Shown here: positions 9,040-18,236 of the stretch, in pieces | How positions within the stretch are numbered: the first letter of the stretch is position 1 | How the letters are laid out: each line of letters starts with the position of its first letter | Assembly (NCBI RefSeq): GCF_014192215.1 | Contig: NZ_JACHXP010000001.1 | Location: 186,001 to 250,000, forward strand | From: Halomonas cerina | GTDB lineage: Bacteria > Pseudomonadota > Gammaproteobacteria > Pseudomonadales > Halomonadaceae | Reading direction: 5' to 3' | DNA: 64,000 bases | Made by a program: the position numbers and the translations under genes | Notes under the pieces: generated by a model | Seen by the model: only the letters and a program-made list of their open reading frames with translations | Told to the model about the DNA's origin: nothing | Database searches by the model: none

Positions 9040-11108
9040 GAGGCGCTCGCATCTGCCCGGTCGAAGGCGCTGGCCTGCAGCTCGAGCAGCTGCGCCAGGG
9101 TCTCGATGCCCCGGGCCTCGAGTCGCGGCAGCAGGGCCAGCCAGAGTTCCGCCGTGACCCGGGCGTCACCCAGGGCGGTATGGCGCGTGCCGGGCGGGAA
9201 GCCGAGGTCGTAGCGCTCGGCCAGGGAGTCGAGGTCGTGGCCGTCGAGGCTGGCATCCAGCGCCCGCGAGAGCAGCAGGGTGTCGAGTACCGGCATGTCG
9301 AAGGTCACCTCGCCACTGGCCGGCTGAATCGCCAGCAGGTCGAAGGCGGCGTTGTGGGCCAGCAGCACGGCATCGCCGACATAGTCGCGAAAGCGCGGCA
9401 GCACCACGGCAAGCGGCGGCGCCCCGGCCACGTCGTCGTCGGTGATGCCATGGATGGCGGTGCTGGCCGGCGGGATCGGCTTGCCCGGGTCGACCTTCAG
9501 ATCGAAGGTGTCGCTGGCCAGCAGCCGGGCATTGACGATGCGGCAAGCGCCGATGCTGACCACGGTATCGCCGCGGCGCAGCTCCAGCCCGGTAGTCTCG
9601 GTGTCGAAGGCCACGATCTCCAGAGTGCGCAGCGTTCGCGCCGCCAGCTCGGCATCCGGCGCCGGCAGGTCGGCGATGCCGAAGTCGTGAAATTCGGGAC
9701 GCGGTGGGGGGCAGGGGGACGGGGCACCGACCCGCTCCACGGCCGGCAGCGGCAGCCGCAGCCGGGCGTGCTCGCCGTCCGGGTCCGGCAGGCTCCAGGC
9801 CTCACTGGCGTGCTGGCGCAAGACATCGCCGACCCGGGGGGCCAGCGGCAACGCGGTCAGGCGCTCCTGGCGCCAGGCATCGAGCTGGTGCTGGGCCAGG
9901 GGGCGGCCTCGCCAGATCAGGTCCAGGTAGACCTGCCGGTTGCCCAGGCAGATCTCACCCTCGAGATCGCCCGGCTCGGCATGCCGGTCGAGGTGCTCGA
10001 CCAGGGCACCGAGCAGGACGAGCAGCGCCGGCGCATCGCCCTTGAGCCAGGCCGGCATGCCGATGGGGACCACCCGGCGTGCGGTGTCCGGCAGGCGTTC
10101 CGCCAGGGCGGCCCAGAGGTCATTGGACCACAGCGGCGAGAGACGCTCGCCCTGGCGGTGCATATCGTCCATCACCCGGCCCATGTGCTGGAGCGCCTCG
10201 CCGAGGGCCTGGCCTTCCTCGCGGATCACCGCCTCGAGCCGTTCGCGCAGGGCCGCGTCTCGGGGGCCGGCCTGACGAGAGGCGGCAAGGGCGTCCGTGG
10301 CGCTGGTCAGGCTGGCGCTATGGCGACGCAAGGCCGGGAGTAACTCGGCCAGTTCGGCCCGGGCGCCCATCTCGCTGGTCCAGGCGGCCGTGGTGTCGGT
10401 CAGTGTCAGCAGCGTCTCGCCATTGCTGCCCGGCACCCGACGCAGTACGGCCCGCAGCCAGCGATCATCCTGGGGAACCAGCACCTCCCGGGGGCTGCCC
10501 TCGGCGGGCAGTTGCTGCAGGGCGTCCTGGAGGCTGGTGGCCGGCAGGATGGCATCCACGCGCTTGCCGAGGCCGAAGCCGGGCAGGCTGCTGAACATTG
10601 TCTCGGCGGCCTGGTTGAACAGCAGCAGGCGACGGTGGTGGTCACACAGCAGCAAGGGGGTGTCGAGCACCTGCAGCAGGGTCTCGAGTTCCTGGCGGAT
10701 CCGCGCCGCGCTGCGCGCCCCCTCGGCATGCGCCGTGGCGAGCTGGCCGCGGTCGCTGCGCCAGGCCTCCCGGATGCGCACCAGGTCGGGGCCCAGGCCG
10801 CGCAGCCAGCCCTCGGGCGGGTGGTCGTCGCGGGCATCGGGGTTGGCCACCAGGCGTGCCAGCTGGGCCTGCAGGTGGCGCAGTGGCATGAACAGCTGGC
10901 GCTCGAGCAGCAGGCCGACCAGGAAGATGGTGCCCCCGCCGGAGAAGCAGCCCAGCCACAGCACCAGCCGCGCCAGGCCGCGAAGCTGGACCAGGCTGTC
11001 GAGCCACAAGGCGAACACCGCCCCACCCAGCAGGCTCACCCCGCTGAGCAGCAGCCACAGGCCCACCAGGCGCTGGCGACGCGGCAGACCGGCAGGCGGG
11101 CGGGGCAT
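9036..11108 (-). CDS. Membrane PAS protein fused to a DEDDh 3'-5' exonuclease (PolIII epsilon-like)
   Basis: 690 aa. Two N-terminal membrane helices (about residues 13-32 and 44-66), a HAMP-like linker (LFMPLRHLQAQLARLV), and a PAS-like domain near 145-240 (LQVLDTPLLLCDHHRRLLLF). A middle region of about 200 aa resembles a histidine kinase output module in layout but lacks a clear H box or ATP-binding boxes. The C-terminal exonuclease (about 497-675) keeps all DEDDh residues: FDTETTG (Asp502), HNAAFD, and HTALGDA. It is annotated in related genomes as a DNA polymerase III epsilon-like exonuclease, but the membrane and sensor part argues against a replisome role. It shares one base with the response regulator gene and overlaps the next gene by 4 nt. 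What nucleic acid it cuts is unknown. Confidence 0.8.
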   Translation of the reverse strand: MPRPPAGLPRRQRLVGLWLLLSGVSLLGGAVFALWLDSLVQLRGLARLVLWLGCFSGGGTIFLVGLLLERQLFMPLRHLQAQLARLVANPDARDDHPPEGWLRGLGPDLVRIREAWRSDRGQLATAHAEGARSAARIRQELETLLQVLDTPLLLCDHHRRLLLFNQAAETMFSSLPGFGLGKRVDAILPATSLQDALQQLPAEGSPREVLVPQDDRWLRAVLRRVPGSNGETLLTLTDTTAAWTSEMGARAELAELLPALRRHSASLTSATDALAASRQAGPRDAALRERLEAVIREEGQALGEALQHMGRVMDDMHRQGERLSPLWSNDLWAALAERLPDTARRVVPIGMPAWLKGDAPALLVLLGALVEHLDRHAEPGDLEGEICLGNRQVYLDLIWRGRPLAQHQLDAWRQERLTALPLAPRVGDVLRQHASEAWSLPDPDGEHARLRLPLPAVERVGAPSPCPPPRPEFHDFGIADLPAPDAELAARTLRTLEIVAFDTETTGLELRRGDTVVSIGACRIVNARLLASDTFDLKVDPGKPIPPASTAIHGITDDDVAGAPPLAVVLPRFRDYVGDAVLLAHNAAFDLLAIQPASGEVTFDMPVLDTLLLSRALDASLDGHDLDSLAERYDLGFPPGTRHTALGDARVTAELWLALLPRLEARGIETLAQLLELQASAFDRADASAS

Positions 11109-11479
11109 CAGGGCGCCTCGGTGAGCAGTGACTTGACTTTATCGACCAGCGCCTGGGTGGAGAAAGGCTTGGTGATATAGTCGTCGGCCCCGAGGGCCAT
11201 GCCTTTCTCCCGCTCGACCTCGCGACCGTGGGCGGTGAGCATGATGATCGGCAGGCGGGCATGGGCGGGGTCGGCGCGTAGCCGTTCCAGTACATCGAAG
11301 CCGCTGATGCCGGGCAGGCTGATATCGAGCAGGACCAGATCGGGGGCGTCGTCGGCGACCGACGCCAGGGCCGCTTCGCCGTCCTCAGCGGTGGCCACAT
11401 CGAAGCCGGCCTGCTGCATCAGGAACTCCAGTGACAGGACGATGTTGGGTTCATCGTCCACCACCAGCACCTTGGCCAT
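11108..11479 (-). CDS. Receiver-only response regulator
   Basis: 123 aa, a single receiver domain with no output domain. The acidic pocket (VVDDEP, residues 7-9), phosphoacceptor Asp52 (LLDISLPG), Thr at LTAHG and Lys104 (ITKPF) are all present, so phosphorylation should be possible. First gene of the four-gene operon, with ribosome site CAGGAG before ATG. Receiver-only regulators act by protein contact (CheY or Spo0F style), so the effector may be the exonuclease protein or another kinase. Known CrbR-type partners carry a DNA-binding domain, which this protein lacks. Confidence 0.9.
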   Translation of the reverse strand: MAKVLVVDDEPNIVLSLEFLMQQAGFDVATAEDGEAALASVADDAPDLVLLDISLPGISGFDVLERLRADPAHARLPIIMLTAHGREVEREKGMALGADDYITKPFSTQALVDKVKSLLTEAP

Positions 11480-11675
11480 GGCGCTCTCCTGTTGTCATCG
11501 TTATTGCCGTCAGTCTAAGTGGGCCCCGAGGGGCGAGCAAAGACGACCTTGGGCCAACTGGCTTGGTGTGAGTGCCGACCGCTGGGCGGTGCCGCGGGGC
11601 GATGGGGCTGAGGCGGCAAAGACCTTCGCTTGCGCACAGCGATGCGGCGTTCGGTGTGGCATTGCGGCGCGTGGC

Positions 11676-11945
11676 TCAGTTGCGACGGCGGGCGATCCTG
11701 GGCCCCAGTGGGCCGAGCCATAGCCAGATCTGCAGGATCACCAGCAGCGGGAGCAGCCAGGCCGGTGCTCCCACCAGCCACAGCAGCAACTGGTGAATCA
11801 CGAAGGCGGTGAGGCCGCCCAGCATGCCCACCAGCGGGAACATCAGGGGCCGTTCGCTGCCGGGGCGGCGCGACAGGCGAAACAGGGTACCGATGAAGGC
11901 GCCGAAGGCGACGGTGAGGGTCAGAGGAAGCCAGAAGCCTTGCAT
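11676..11945 (-). CDS. Small membrane protein of unknown function
   Basis: 89 aa from the ATG at 11945 (MQGFWLPLTLTVAFGAFIGT). Three hydrophobic segments are visible: about 3-20, 33-52 and 57-76, the last ending with a basic tail (RIARRRN). A longer reading is open to 12080 but its N-terminal 45 residues are polar, Pro/Gly/Arg-rich and unlike a protein start, so the internal ATG is preferred although no clear ribosome site precedes it. No family recognised. The 196 bases between it and the response regulator gene show no gene. Confidence 0.55.
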   Translation of the reverse strand: MQGFWLPLTLTVAFGAFIGTLFRLSRRPGSERPLMFPLVGMLGGLTAFVIHQLLLWLVGAPAWLLPLLVILQIWLWLGPLGPRIARRRN

Positions 11946-12076
11946 GGAGGGTCTGCCATGGGTCGGAAGGATTGCCGTACCCGTGAGCGTAACGCGACTT
12001 TTCCTGTCCTGCCTTTGCACTTTTGGTTCATCGCCTGTCCTGGGAGCAGGCCCCGCACCTGGCTTGAGCCCGGCGG

Positions 12077-12712
12077 TCACAGGTCGGTCTTGTGGGGGTA
12101 CTCGCAGAGGTCCTCGATCACGCAGCTGCCGCAGCGCGGCCGTCGGGCCACGCAGGTGTAGCGACCATGCAGGATCAACCAGTGGTGGGCATCCTGGCGA
12201 AACTCCCGGGGCACATGGCGCATCAGCTTCTTTTCCACCTCGACGACGTCCTTGCCCTTGGCCAGGCCGGTGCGGTTGGCCACGCGGAAGATATGGGTAT
12301 CCACGGCGATGGTGGGTTCGCCGAAGGCGGTGTTGAGGATCACGTTGGCGGTCTTGCGGCCGACACCGGGCAGGGCCTCGAGGGCCTGGCGGGTCCGGGG
12401 GACCTCGCCACCGTGCTGCTCGAGCAGAATCCGGCAGGTCTTCATCAGGTTTTCGGCCTTGGTGTTGTATAGGCCAATGGTCCTGATGTGTTCCTTGAGC
12501 CCGTCCAGCCCCAGGGCGAGGATGGCGGCCGGGGTGTTGGCCACCGGGAAGAGCCGGGCGGTGGCCTTGTTGACGCCGACATCGGTGGCCTGGGCGGAGA
12601 GCAGGACGGCGACGAGCAGCTCGAAGGGCGTCGACCAGTTCAGCTCGGTGGTGGGATCGGGGGTGTGCTCGCGAAGCCGGGCGAAGATCTCGTAGCGTTT
12701 CTGGGCGTTCAT
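12077..12712 (-). CDS. nth: Endonuclease III, DNA glycosylase/AP lyase
   Basis: 211 aa, the same length as E. coli Nth. It removes oxidised pyrimidines and nicks the resulting abasic site in base-excision repair. Visible are the helix-hairpin-helix LPGVGRKTANVIL with its catalytic Lys, the catalytic Asp in VDTHIFRVANR, and the iron-sulphur cluster ligands spaced C-X6-C-X2-C-X5-C near the end (CVARRPRCGSC, then IEDLC). The start at 12712 is chosen over one 36 bases upstream because CAGGA lies 6 nt before it and the protein then matches the family N-terminus (MNAQKRYEIFARL). Confidence 0.95.
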   Translation of the reverse strand: MNAQKRYEIFARLREHTPDPTTELNWSTPFELLVAVLLSAQATDVGVNKATARLFPVANTPAAILALGLDGLKEHIRTIGLYNTKAENLMKTCRILLEQHGGEVPRTRQALEALPGVGRKTANVILNTAFGEPTIAVDTHIFRVANRTGLAKGKDVVEVEKKLMRHVPREFRQDAHHWLILHGRYTCVARRPRCGSCVIEDLCEYPHKTDL

Positions 12713-12866
12713 GGTGATTCCTGCTGAGGGGCGCCGGGGGCAGGTCAAAGAGGAGGTTCTACGCCAGGGATAGCGTCGATAGCGCCCAAGGACGGGTTTA
12801 CAGCGCCTCCTCGATGGTCCGACACTTCGGGGCCTGCCACCGGATCAGCCCCGGGCGGTAACTTCA

Positions 12867-12874
12867 TATTTCTT
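12867..12874 (+). repeat. 8-bp target-site duplication, left copy
   Basis: TATTTCTT directly before the left inverted repeat of the IS1595-family element; the identical octamer follows the right end at 13902-13909. IS1595 elements are known to duplicate 8 bp on insertion. Confidence 0.9.
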
Positions 12875-13901
12875 CCTGATTACGTATGTTCATCCGCTAT
12901 CATGCCAGCCTGTGGCTATACTGGAATCATATGGTAGGTCAAGGAGTTAACGTCATGGCTCGCAATCCTATCCAGTTCCAGCCCGGTCTGTCGTTGCCGG
13001 CGTTTCTCGAGCAGTACGGCACCGAAGAACAGTGCCGGGCGGCTCTCTTCCAGCACCGTTGGCCCAAGGGGTTCGTGTGCCCCGAATGCGGCAACACCAC
13101 CGGCTGCCAACTCGCGCGCGGATTGTACCAGTGCCATCACTGTCATCATCAGACCTCGCTAACCGCCGGCACCATCTTCCATGCCACCCATCTGCCCCTC
13201 GCCACCTGGTTCCTGGCCATCTACCTGCTGACCCAACGCAAGAATGGCCTCTCGGCGCTGCAGCTATCCCGGGAGCTCGGCGTCAGCTACAACACCGCCT
13301 GGAAGCTCAAGCACAAGCTGCTGCAGGTCATGCACGAGCGTAACCAGGGGGAAAGGCTCGCTGGGCGCATCGAGATCGATGATGCCTACCTGGGCGGCGA
13401 ACGGCCGGGAAAGCGCGGGCGCGGCGCCGAGCACAAGGTCCCGTTCGTCGCCGCGGTACAGACCGATGACGATGGCTATCCGCAGCGCGTCCAGCTACGC
13501 CGCGTGAGCGGCTTTACCCTGGCCGAGGTGCGTCGCTATGCCCATGCCGCCATCGCGCCCGGCAGTCAGGTGGTCAGCGATGGTCTGGGGTGTTTCCGCG
13601 CCTTCGAGTCACCGGACTACACCCATGAACGCCTCATCACCGGCGGTGGCCGGGCCAGTGCCCAGATCCCCGCTTTCAACTGGGTCAACACCGTGCTGGG
13701 CAACGTCAAGAACGCCATCACCGGTAGCTACCATGCGATACGTGGCCAGCATGTGCCGCGTTACCTGGCCGAGTTCGAGTACCGCTTCAATCGACGCTAT
13801 GACCTCAAGGCCATGATCCCGCGGCTTCTGACGGGGGCGGCCAGAACACCGCCGATGCCGTATCGGCTCCTGAAGCTGGCTGAGCCATATACGTAATCAG
13901 G
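12875..13901 (+). mobile_element. Intact IS1595-family insertion sequence (1027 bp)
   Basis: The ends are inverted repeats with 13 identical bases, CCTGATTACGTAT at 12875-12887 and its complement at 13889-13901, flanked by perfect 8-bp direct repeats TATTTCTT. A single uninterrupted transposase gene lies inside, and its TAA stop is formed by the right inverted repeat. Perfect flanking duplications and an intact gene suggest a fairly recent insertion, between nth and the rnfB-like gene. No passenger gene is carried. Confidence 0.93.
12955..13896 (+). CDS. IS1595-family transposase
   Basis: 313 aa from the ATG at 12955, which follows CAAGGAG; the upstream reading from 12886 is rejected. An N-terminal zinc ribbon (CPECGNTTGC and YQCHHC) is followed by a helix-turn-helix-like stretch (LSALQLSRELGVSYNTAWKL) and the DDE-type core: EIDDAYLGGERPGKRG, then VSDGLGCF, then FNWVNTVLGNVKNAITGSYH with the Asn typical of the IS1595 DD-N triad. 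The length is usual for the group. It cuts and pastes the element; no frameshift or missing catalytic residue is seen, so it may be active. Confidence 0.93.
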   Translation: MARNPIQFQPGLSLPAFLEQYGTEEQCRAALFQHRWPKGFVCPECGNTTGCQLARGLYQCHHCHHQTSLTAGTIFHATHLPLATWFLAIYLLTQRKNGLSALQLSRELGVSYNTAWKLKHKLLQVMHERNQGERLAGRIEIDDAYLGGERPGKRGRGAEHKVPFVAAVQTDDDGYPQRVQLRRVSGFTLAEVRRYAHAAIAPGSQVVSDGLGCFRAFESPDYTHERLITGGGRASAQIPAFNWVNTVLGNVKNAITGSYHAIRGQHVPRYLAEFEYRFNRRYDLKAMIPRLLTGAARTPPMPYRLLKLAEPYT

Positions 13902-13909
13902 TATTTCTT
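13902..13909 (+). repeat. 8-bp target-site duplication, right copy
   Basis: TATTTCTT, identical to 12867-12874, immediately outside the right inverted repeat of the insertion sequence. Confidence 0.9.
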
Positions 13910-13924
13910 TGTTATTGGGGGGAT

Positions 13925-14701
13925 TCAGCCTTTCCGGGCCTCTTCCAGTGCCTGGCGGGCGCTGGCGAGCAGCCGCTCGGCCTCGGGCAGCTGTGCCCGG
14001 GCGGTGGCCTCGGCGTCGCCGTCGCCGCGGCGCTGGGCGCTCTCCAGCTGCTGGCGCGCGCGCCTGAGCGACTGCTCGGCGGCGTTGACCGCCATCTGGC
14101 GCTGACGCTGCTCGGCCTGATGGGACGAGGCGCTGCGGGTGGTGCGGGATGCCTGGCGAATCAGGCGCCGTTGTCGCTCCCGGCGTTTCTCGCGAGCGTC
14201 TCGTGCCAGCCGTGTCTGACGCGCCACAAAGCGCCGGCGCCCCTGCTCCGCACGCCGCGCCAGGTAGGCCTGGCGATCAGCCTCGTTCTCGGCCGCTTCC
14301 CAGTCGGGATGGGGCAACAGGTCGATGCAGTCGACCGGACAGGGTGTCACGCACAGCTCGCAGCCGGTGCACTCTGCCTCGATCACCGTATGCATCCGCT
14401 TGGCGGCGCCGAGGATGGCATCCACCGGGCAAGCTGCCAGGCACTTGGTGCAGCCGATGCACTCGTCCTCGCGGATCCGGGCCACCAGAGGCGACTGGGC
14501 GGGCTCGGCGAGGGGCAGCGCCTCCCGGCCGGTCAGCGTGGCGAGACGCACGATCGTGGCCTCGCCGCCGGGCGGGCAACGATTGATCGGCTCGCCGTCG
14601 GCGATGGCCTCGGCGTAGGGGCGACAGCCGGGATGGCCGCACTTGCCGCACTGGGTCTGCGGCAGGACGGCATCGATGGCCTCGATCAGTTCGGTATCCA
14701 C
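13925..14701 (-). CDS. Orphan RnfB/RsxB-like polyferredoxin
   Basis: 258 aa with a GTG start 11 nt after the metG stop. The N-terminal Fes-type cluster motif ([16 protein letters not shown] ... RCPPGG) and two ferredoxin motifs ([16 protein letters not shown] and [16 protein letters not shown]) match RnfB. The usual N-terminal membrane anchor of RnfB is missing, and the last 100 residues are a highly charged Arg/Gln/Ala-rich coiled coil. Rnf complexes couple ferredoxin and NAD to ion transport or keep SoxR reduced, but no rnfA, C, D, G or E gene is nearby. The protein is therefore likely a soluble electron carrier. It is probably cotranscribed with metG; nth lies beyond the insertion sequence. 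Confidence 0.82.
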   Translation of the reverse strand: MDTELIEAIDAVLPQTQCGKCGHPGCRPYAEAIADGEPINRCPPGGEATIVRLATLTGREALPLAEPAQSPLVARIREDECIGCTKCLAACPVDAILGAAKRMHTVIEAECTGCELCVTPCPVDCIDLLPHPDWEAAENEADRQAYLARRAEQGRRRFVARQTRLARDAREKRRERQRRLIRQASRTTRSASSHQAEQRQRQMAVNAAEQSLRRARQQLESAQRRGDGDAEATARAQLPEAERLLASARQALEEARKG

Positions 14702-14712
14702 GTGAACGCGGC

Positions 14713-16749
14713 TCAGTTGATCCGCTGACCGGGCTCGGCCCCGCTGTGGGGTTCCAGCAGGTAGATGCTCTCACCGCTGCCGGCGGCCAGCACCATGCCC
14801 TCGGAGACGCCGAAGCGCATCTTGCGTGGCGCCAGGTTGGCGACCATCACGGTCAGCCGGCCTTCCAGGGCCTCGGGGGCATAGGCCTTGCGGATGCCGG
14901 CGAAGACGTTGCGGGTCTCACCGCCCAGGTCCAGGGTCAGCCGGAGCAACTTGTCGGCCCCCTCGACGTAGTCCGCCTTGGCGATGCGGGCGATGCGCAG
15001 ATCGACCCGGGCGAAGTCGTCGAAGGCGATCTCCGGCGCGATGGGGGTGCCGGCCAGCGGCCCCTTGGGGGTGTCCTTGAGTTTCTGTTCTTCCACCAGG
15101 TCCTCCTTCGAAGCCTCGATCATGGCCTCGATGCGGTCACCCTCGATGCGGGTCATGAGGGGCTTGAACTTGGCGACCTCGTGATCGAGCAGCAGTTCCT
15201 GGCGGCTGTCCCAGTCGAGGCTCTCGAGCCGCATGAAATGCCGGGCGCCCTCGGCCATGGCCGGCACCACCGGCGCCAGGTAGACCATCAGCTGGCGGAA
15301 CAGGTTGATGCCCACCGAGCAGATGTCGAGCACCTCCTGGTCGCGGCCGGCCTGCTTGGCCAGCACCCAGGGCTCGGCCTCGGCGATGTAGGTGTTGGCC
15401 TCATCGGCCAGCTCCATGATCCGGCGCATGGCACGGCCGAACTCGCGGGCTTCGTAGTGCTCGGCGATCTCGTTGCCGGCACTGATGAAACGGGCGACCA
15501 GCTCGGGCGCCGCGCAATGGCCGGACAGACGGCCACCGCCGAGCTTGTTGACGAAGCCCGCGCAGCGACTGGCGATGTTCACCACCTTGCCGACCAGGTC
15601 CGCGTTGACGCGCGCCGCGAAGTCCTCGAGGTTGAGGTCGAGGTCGTCGATCCCGGCGGTCAGCTTGGCGGCGAAGTAGTAGCGCAGGTACTCGGGGTTG
15701 AGGTGGTCGGCATAGGTAGCGGCCTTGATGAAGGTGCCACGGGACTTGGACATCTTGGCGCCGTTGACGGTGACGAAGCCGTGACAGTTGACCGCCGTGG
15801 GCGTGCGCAGCCCGGCGCCATGCAGCATCGCCGGCCAGAACAGCGCATGGAAGTAGACGATGTCCTTGCCGATGAAGTGATAGACCTCGGCATCGGATCC
15901 CTCACGCCAGTAAGCATCGAAGTCGATCCCTTCACGGTCGCAAAAGTGCTTGAAGCTCGCCAAATAGCCGATCGGCGCGTCCAGCCAGACGTAGAAGTAC
16001 TTGCCCGGGGCATCGGGGATCTCGAAGCCGAAGTAGGGGGCATCGCGGGAGATGTCCCACTCGTTGAAGCCGGACTCGAACCACTCCATCAGCTTGTTGC
16101 GGATCTGCGGCTGCACGTGGTCGTCGTCGATCCAGCCCTTCAGGAAGCGGGCGAAGTCGGGCAGCTTGAAGAAGTAGTGGGTGGAGCTTCTCACCTCGGG
16201 GGTGGCGCCGGAGATCGCCGAGACCGGGTCGATCAGCTCCGCCGGGGTGTAGGTGGCGCCGCAGGCTTCGCAGTTATCACCGTACTGGTCGTCGGCGTGG
16301 CACTTCGGGCAGGTCCCTTTGATGAAGCGGTCGGCCAGGAACAGCCCCTTGACCGGGTCGTACATCTGCTCGATGTCGCGGGTGGCGATGTGGCCGCGGT
16401 CGCGCAGCCGAGTGTAGATCAGCTCGCTGAAATGGCGGTTTTCCTCGGAGTGGGTCGAGTGGTAGTTGTCGAAGGCCACTCCGAAGCGCGCGAAGTCCTC
16501 CTGGTGCTCCCGGGAAACCCGGTCGATCAGCGCCTCGGAGGTGATGCCCTCCTGCTCGGCGCGCAGCATGATGGCGGTGCCATGGGCGTCGTCGGCGCAG
16601 ACATAGTGGCAGTGGTGCCCGCGGCTCTTCTGGAAGCGCACCCAGACGTCGGTCTGGATGTATTCCAGCAGGTGGCCCAAGTGGATGGCGCCGTTGGCAT
16701 AGGGCAGGGCGCTGGTGACCAGGATCTTGCGCGGGGCGGTATTCGACAT
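14713..16749 (-). CDS. metG: Methionyl-tRNA synthetase
   Basis: 678 aa, close to E. coli MetG (677). It charges tRNA-Met with methionine. Class I signatures are present: HLGH for the HIGH motif and [10 protein letters not shown] for KMSKS. The zinc-binding insert is [17 protein letters not shown]. The C-terminal domain ([14 protein letters not shown]...[15 protein letters not shown]) is the OB-fold tRNA-binding, dimer-forming domain. The start at 16749 is chosen over one 33 bases upstream because the protein then begins with the usual short polar leader before [13 protein letters not shown]. It is followed by the rnfB-like gene in an apparent operon. Confidence 0.97.
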   Translation of the reverse strand: MSNTAPRKILVTSALPYANGAIHLGHLLEYIQTDVWVRFQKSRGHHCHYVCADDAHGTAIMLRAEQEGITSEALIDRVSREHQEDFARFGVAFDNYHSTHSEENRHFSELIYTRLRDRGHIATRDIEQMYDPVKGLFLADRFIKGTCPKCHADDQYGDNCEACGATYTPAELIDPVSAISGATPEVRSSTHYFFKLPDFARFLKGWIDDDHVQPQIRNKLMEWFESGFNEWDISRDAPYFGFEIPDAPGKYFYVWLDAPIGYLASFKHFCDREGIDFDAYWREGSDAEVYHFIGKDIVYFHALFWPAMLHGAGLRTPTAVNCHGFVTVNGAKMSKSRGTFIKAATYADHLNPEYLRYYFAAKLTAGIDDLDLNLEDFAARVNADLVGKVVNIASRCAGFVNKLGGGRLSGHCAAPELVARFISAGNEIAEHYEAREFGRAMRRIMELADEANTYIAEAEPWVLAKQAGRDQEVLDICSVGINLFRQLMVYLAPVVPAMAEGARHFMRLESLDWDSRQELLLDHEVAKFKPLMTRIEGDRIEAMIEASKEDLVEEQKLKDTPKGPLAGTPIAPEIAFDDFARVDLRIARIAKADYVEGADKLLRLTLDLGGETRNVFAGIRKAYAPEALEGRLTVMVANLAPRKMRFGVSEGMVLAAGSGESIYLLEPHSGAEPGQRIN

Positions 16750-17031
16750 GGTGGTTCCGAGGTTCCCGTAAGCGTGGTACATGGCGGCCGACTCGACGCC
16801 TGGGCGAAGTCGAGGCCGCCATGCGAAAGGTCCGTGAAATCAGGCCTCGATTGTAGCATCTTCGCGCCCGGCTGCATCCGTCCGCGTATCGCGCTTGTCG
16901 CGCCGGTGGCGACCACGGTAGACTCCCGCCACGCCGGAGGCGCGTCGAACGGATTGATGGCGGCTCGGCCTTCTCATCGCTTCGCCAGGTCACCTTCGTC
17001 GAACCCATGTTCCCCACGGAGGTACTTCCCT

Positions 17032-17301
17032 ATGGCATTTCGCCGTTTCCTGCCGATCCTCGGCCTTGTGACCCTGATGACCGGCTGCGCCGGTGGCGCG
17101 ATCGCGCCAAACTATACCAGCGAGAACCCGGACATCATGCGCATCGGCAATGAGCGCCCGGCCGATCCCCAGGTCACCACCGAGAGCCTCGGTTCCTACT
17201 GCGTCAAGGTGACCGAGACCTGGCGCGAGGAGGGCAAGACCCCGGACGGCCAGAAGCTCTGGGCCCTCAACACCCAGCGCAACGTAGTGCCCTGCAACTG
17301 A
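17032..17301 (+). CDS. Small secreted lipoprotein
   Basis: 89 aa. Signal peptide MAFRRFLPILGLVTLMTGC with a good lipobox (LMTGC), so Cys19 should be lipidated and the protein anchored in an envelope membrane. The mature part is polar and contains two more Cys (SYCVKVTETW and the penultimate residue, VVPCN), which may form a disulphide. The ATG has CGGAGG 9 nt upstream. It is divergent from metG across 282 bases that must hold both promoters. Family not recognised. Confidence 0.8.
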   Translation: MAFRRFLPILGLVTLMTGCAGGAIAPNYTSENPDIMRIGNERPADPQVTTESLGSYCVKVTETWREEGKTPDGQKLWALNTQRNVVPCN

Positions 17302-17498
17302 TCGACACCCCTCAGTGGTGACCCGGCCCGGTACGTCCTCGCGTGCCGGGCCGTCTTGTCCTGGTGGGGGCTTTCTTGCGCCGTCGTTGGCGCGTTCCTG
17401 CCGCCCGAAACGGGCGTCCGCATGCCACTACACTCGAGTCTGGGGCCTCCCCCCGACGCCGTATGGGCAGAGGCCGGCAATTGTCAGAGAGGTCCGTG

Positions 17499-18197
17499 AT
17501 GGGCGTTGATCCGCGGCATAGGCATCAGGCGATCCTGGCGGGGCTGGTGCTCATGGGGCTGGTGGCGCTGGGCGTGTGGCTGTACCAACAGGGCTTTATC
17601 GACCCGCAGCGGCTGGAGCGACTCAGCCTTCGGCTGGGCCCCTGGGGGCCGCCCATGCTGGCCGGCGTCATGGCGCTGACGGTGGTGGTCGGGCCCATTC
17701 CGACCATGGTGGTGAGCGTGGCCGCGGGGATGCTCTACCATCCCTGGGTGGCCTTCCTGCTCAGCATGACCGGTGCCCTGGTCGGGGCGTGGGTAAGCTT
17801 CTGGATCGCCCGCCTGGTGGGGCGACCGGTGATCGAGCGGTTCTTCCACGGCCATGTCGCGCTCTTTCCCCACTGCCCCCAGAACATCCTCTTCGGCATG
17901 GTGTTGGTGGCGCGGCTGATTCCCGTGGTCTCTTTCGCCCTGGTCAGCTACGCCGCGGGGCTCACGGCCCTATCTACCGGCCGCTTCCTGCTTGCCTCGG
18001 CCTTGGGCATGGCGCCGATGACCCTGCTCTATGTCCTGGCGGGCAAGGGCATGGCCATCGACAGCGGCTGGGCGATGGGGGTGGGCCTGGTCGTGTTCGT
18101 TTTTCTGGTGGCCCTGCCGAAGCTTGTCGATGCTGGCTGGATCCCCCTGCCGCAACGTTGGAAAGACGTCATCGATCATCTTCGTCACCACCGCTAG
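17499..18197 (+). CDS. TVP38/TMEM64 (DedA/SNARE-associated) family membrane protein
   Basis: 232 aa from the ATG at 17499, which follows AGAGAGG; the upstream 52 residues of the longer frame are Arg/Pro-rich and unlikely to be coding. About six hydrophobic segments are visible. The family core is GPWGPPMLAGVMALTVVVGP, then PTMVVSVAAGMLYHPW, then GALVGAWVSFWIARLVGRPV and VARLIPVVSFALVSYAAGL. Relatives are inner-membrane proteins linked to lipid scrambling or export, but the specific role here is unknown. Confidence 0.85.
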   Translation: MGVDPRHRHQAILAGLVLMGLVALGVWLYQQGFIDPQRLERLSLRLGPWGPPMLAGVMALTVVVGPIPTMVVSVAAGMLYHPWVAFLLSMTGALVGAWVSFWIARLVGRPVIERFFHGHVALFPHCPQNILFGMVLVARLIPVVSFALVSYAAGLTALSTGRFLLASALGMAPMTLLYVLAGKGMAIDSGWAMGVGLVVFVFLVALPKLVDAGWIPLPQRWKDVIDHLRHHR

Positions 18198-18236
18198 TTC
18201 GTTTTGCAGAGATGGCTAATGTAGGAGGGTAATGGC

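Noticed and set aside
14746..17031. 851-aa plus-strand frame opposite metG
   Set aside because: It is a GC-rich shadow frame of metG; only its last 89 codons, from 17032, form a real lipoprotein gene with its own ribosome site.
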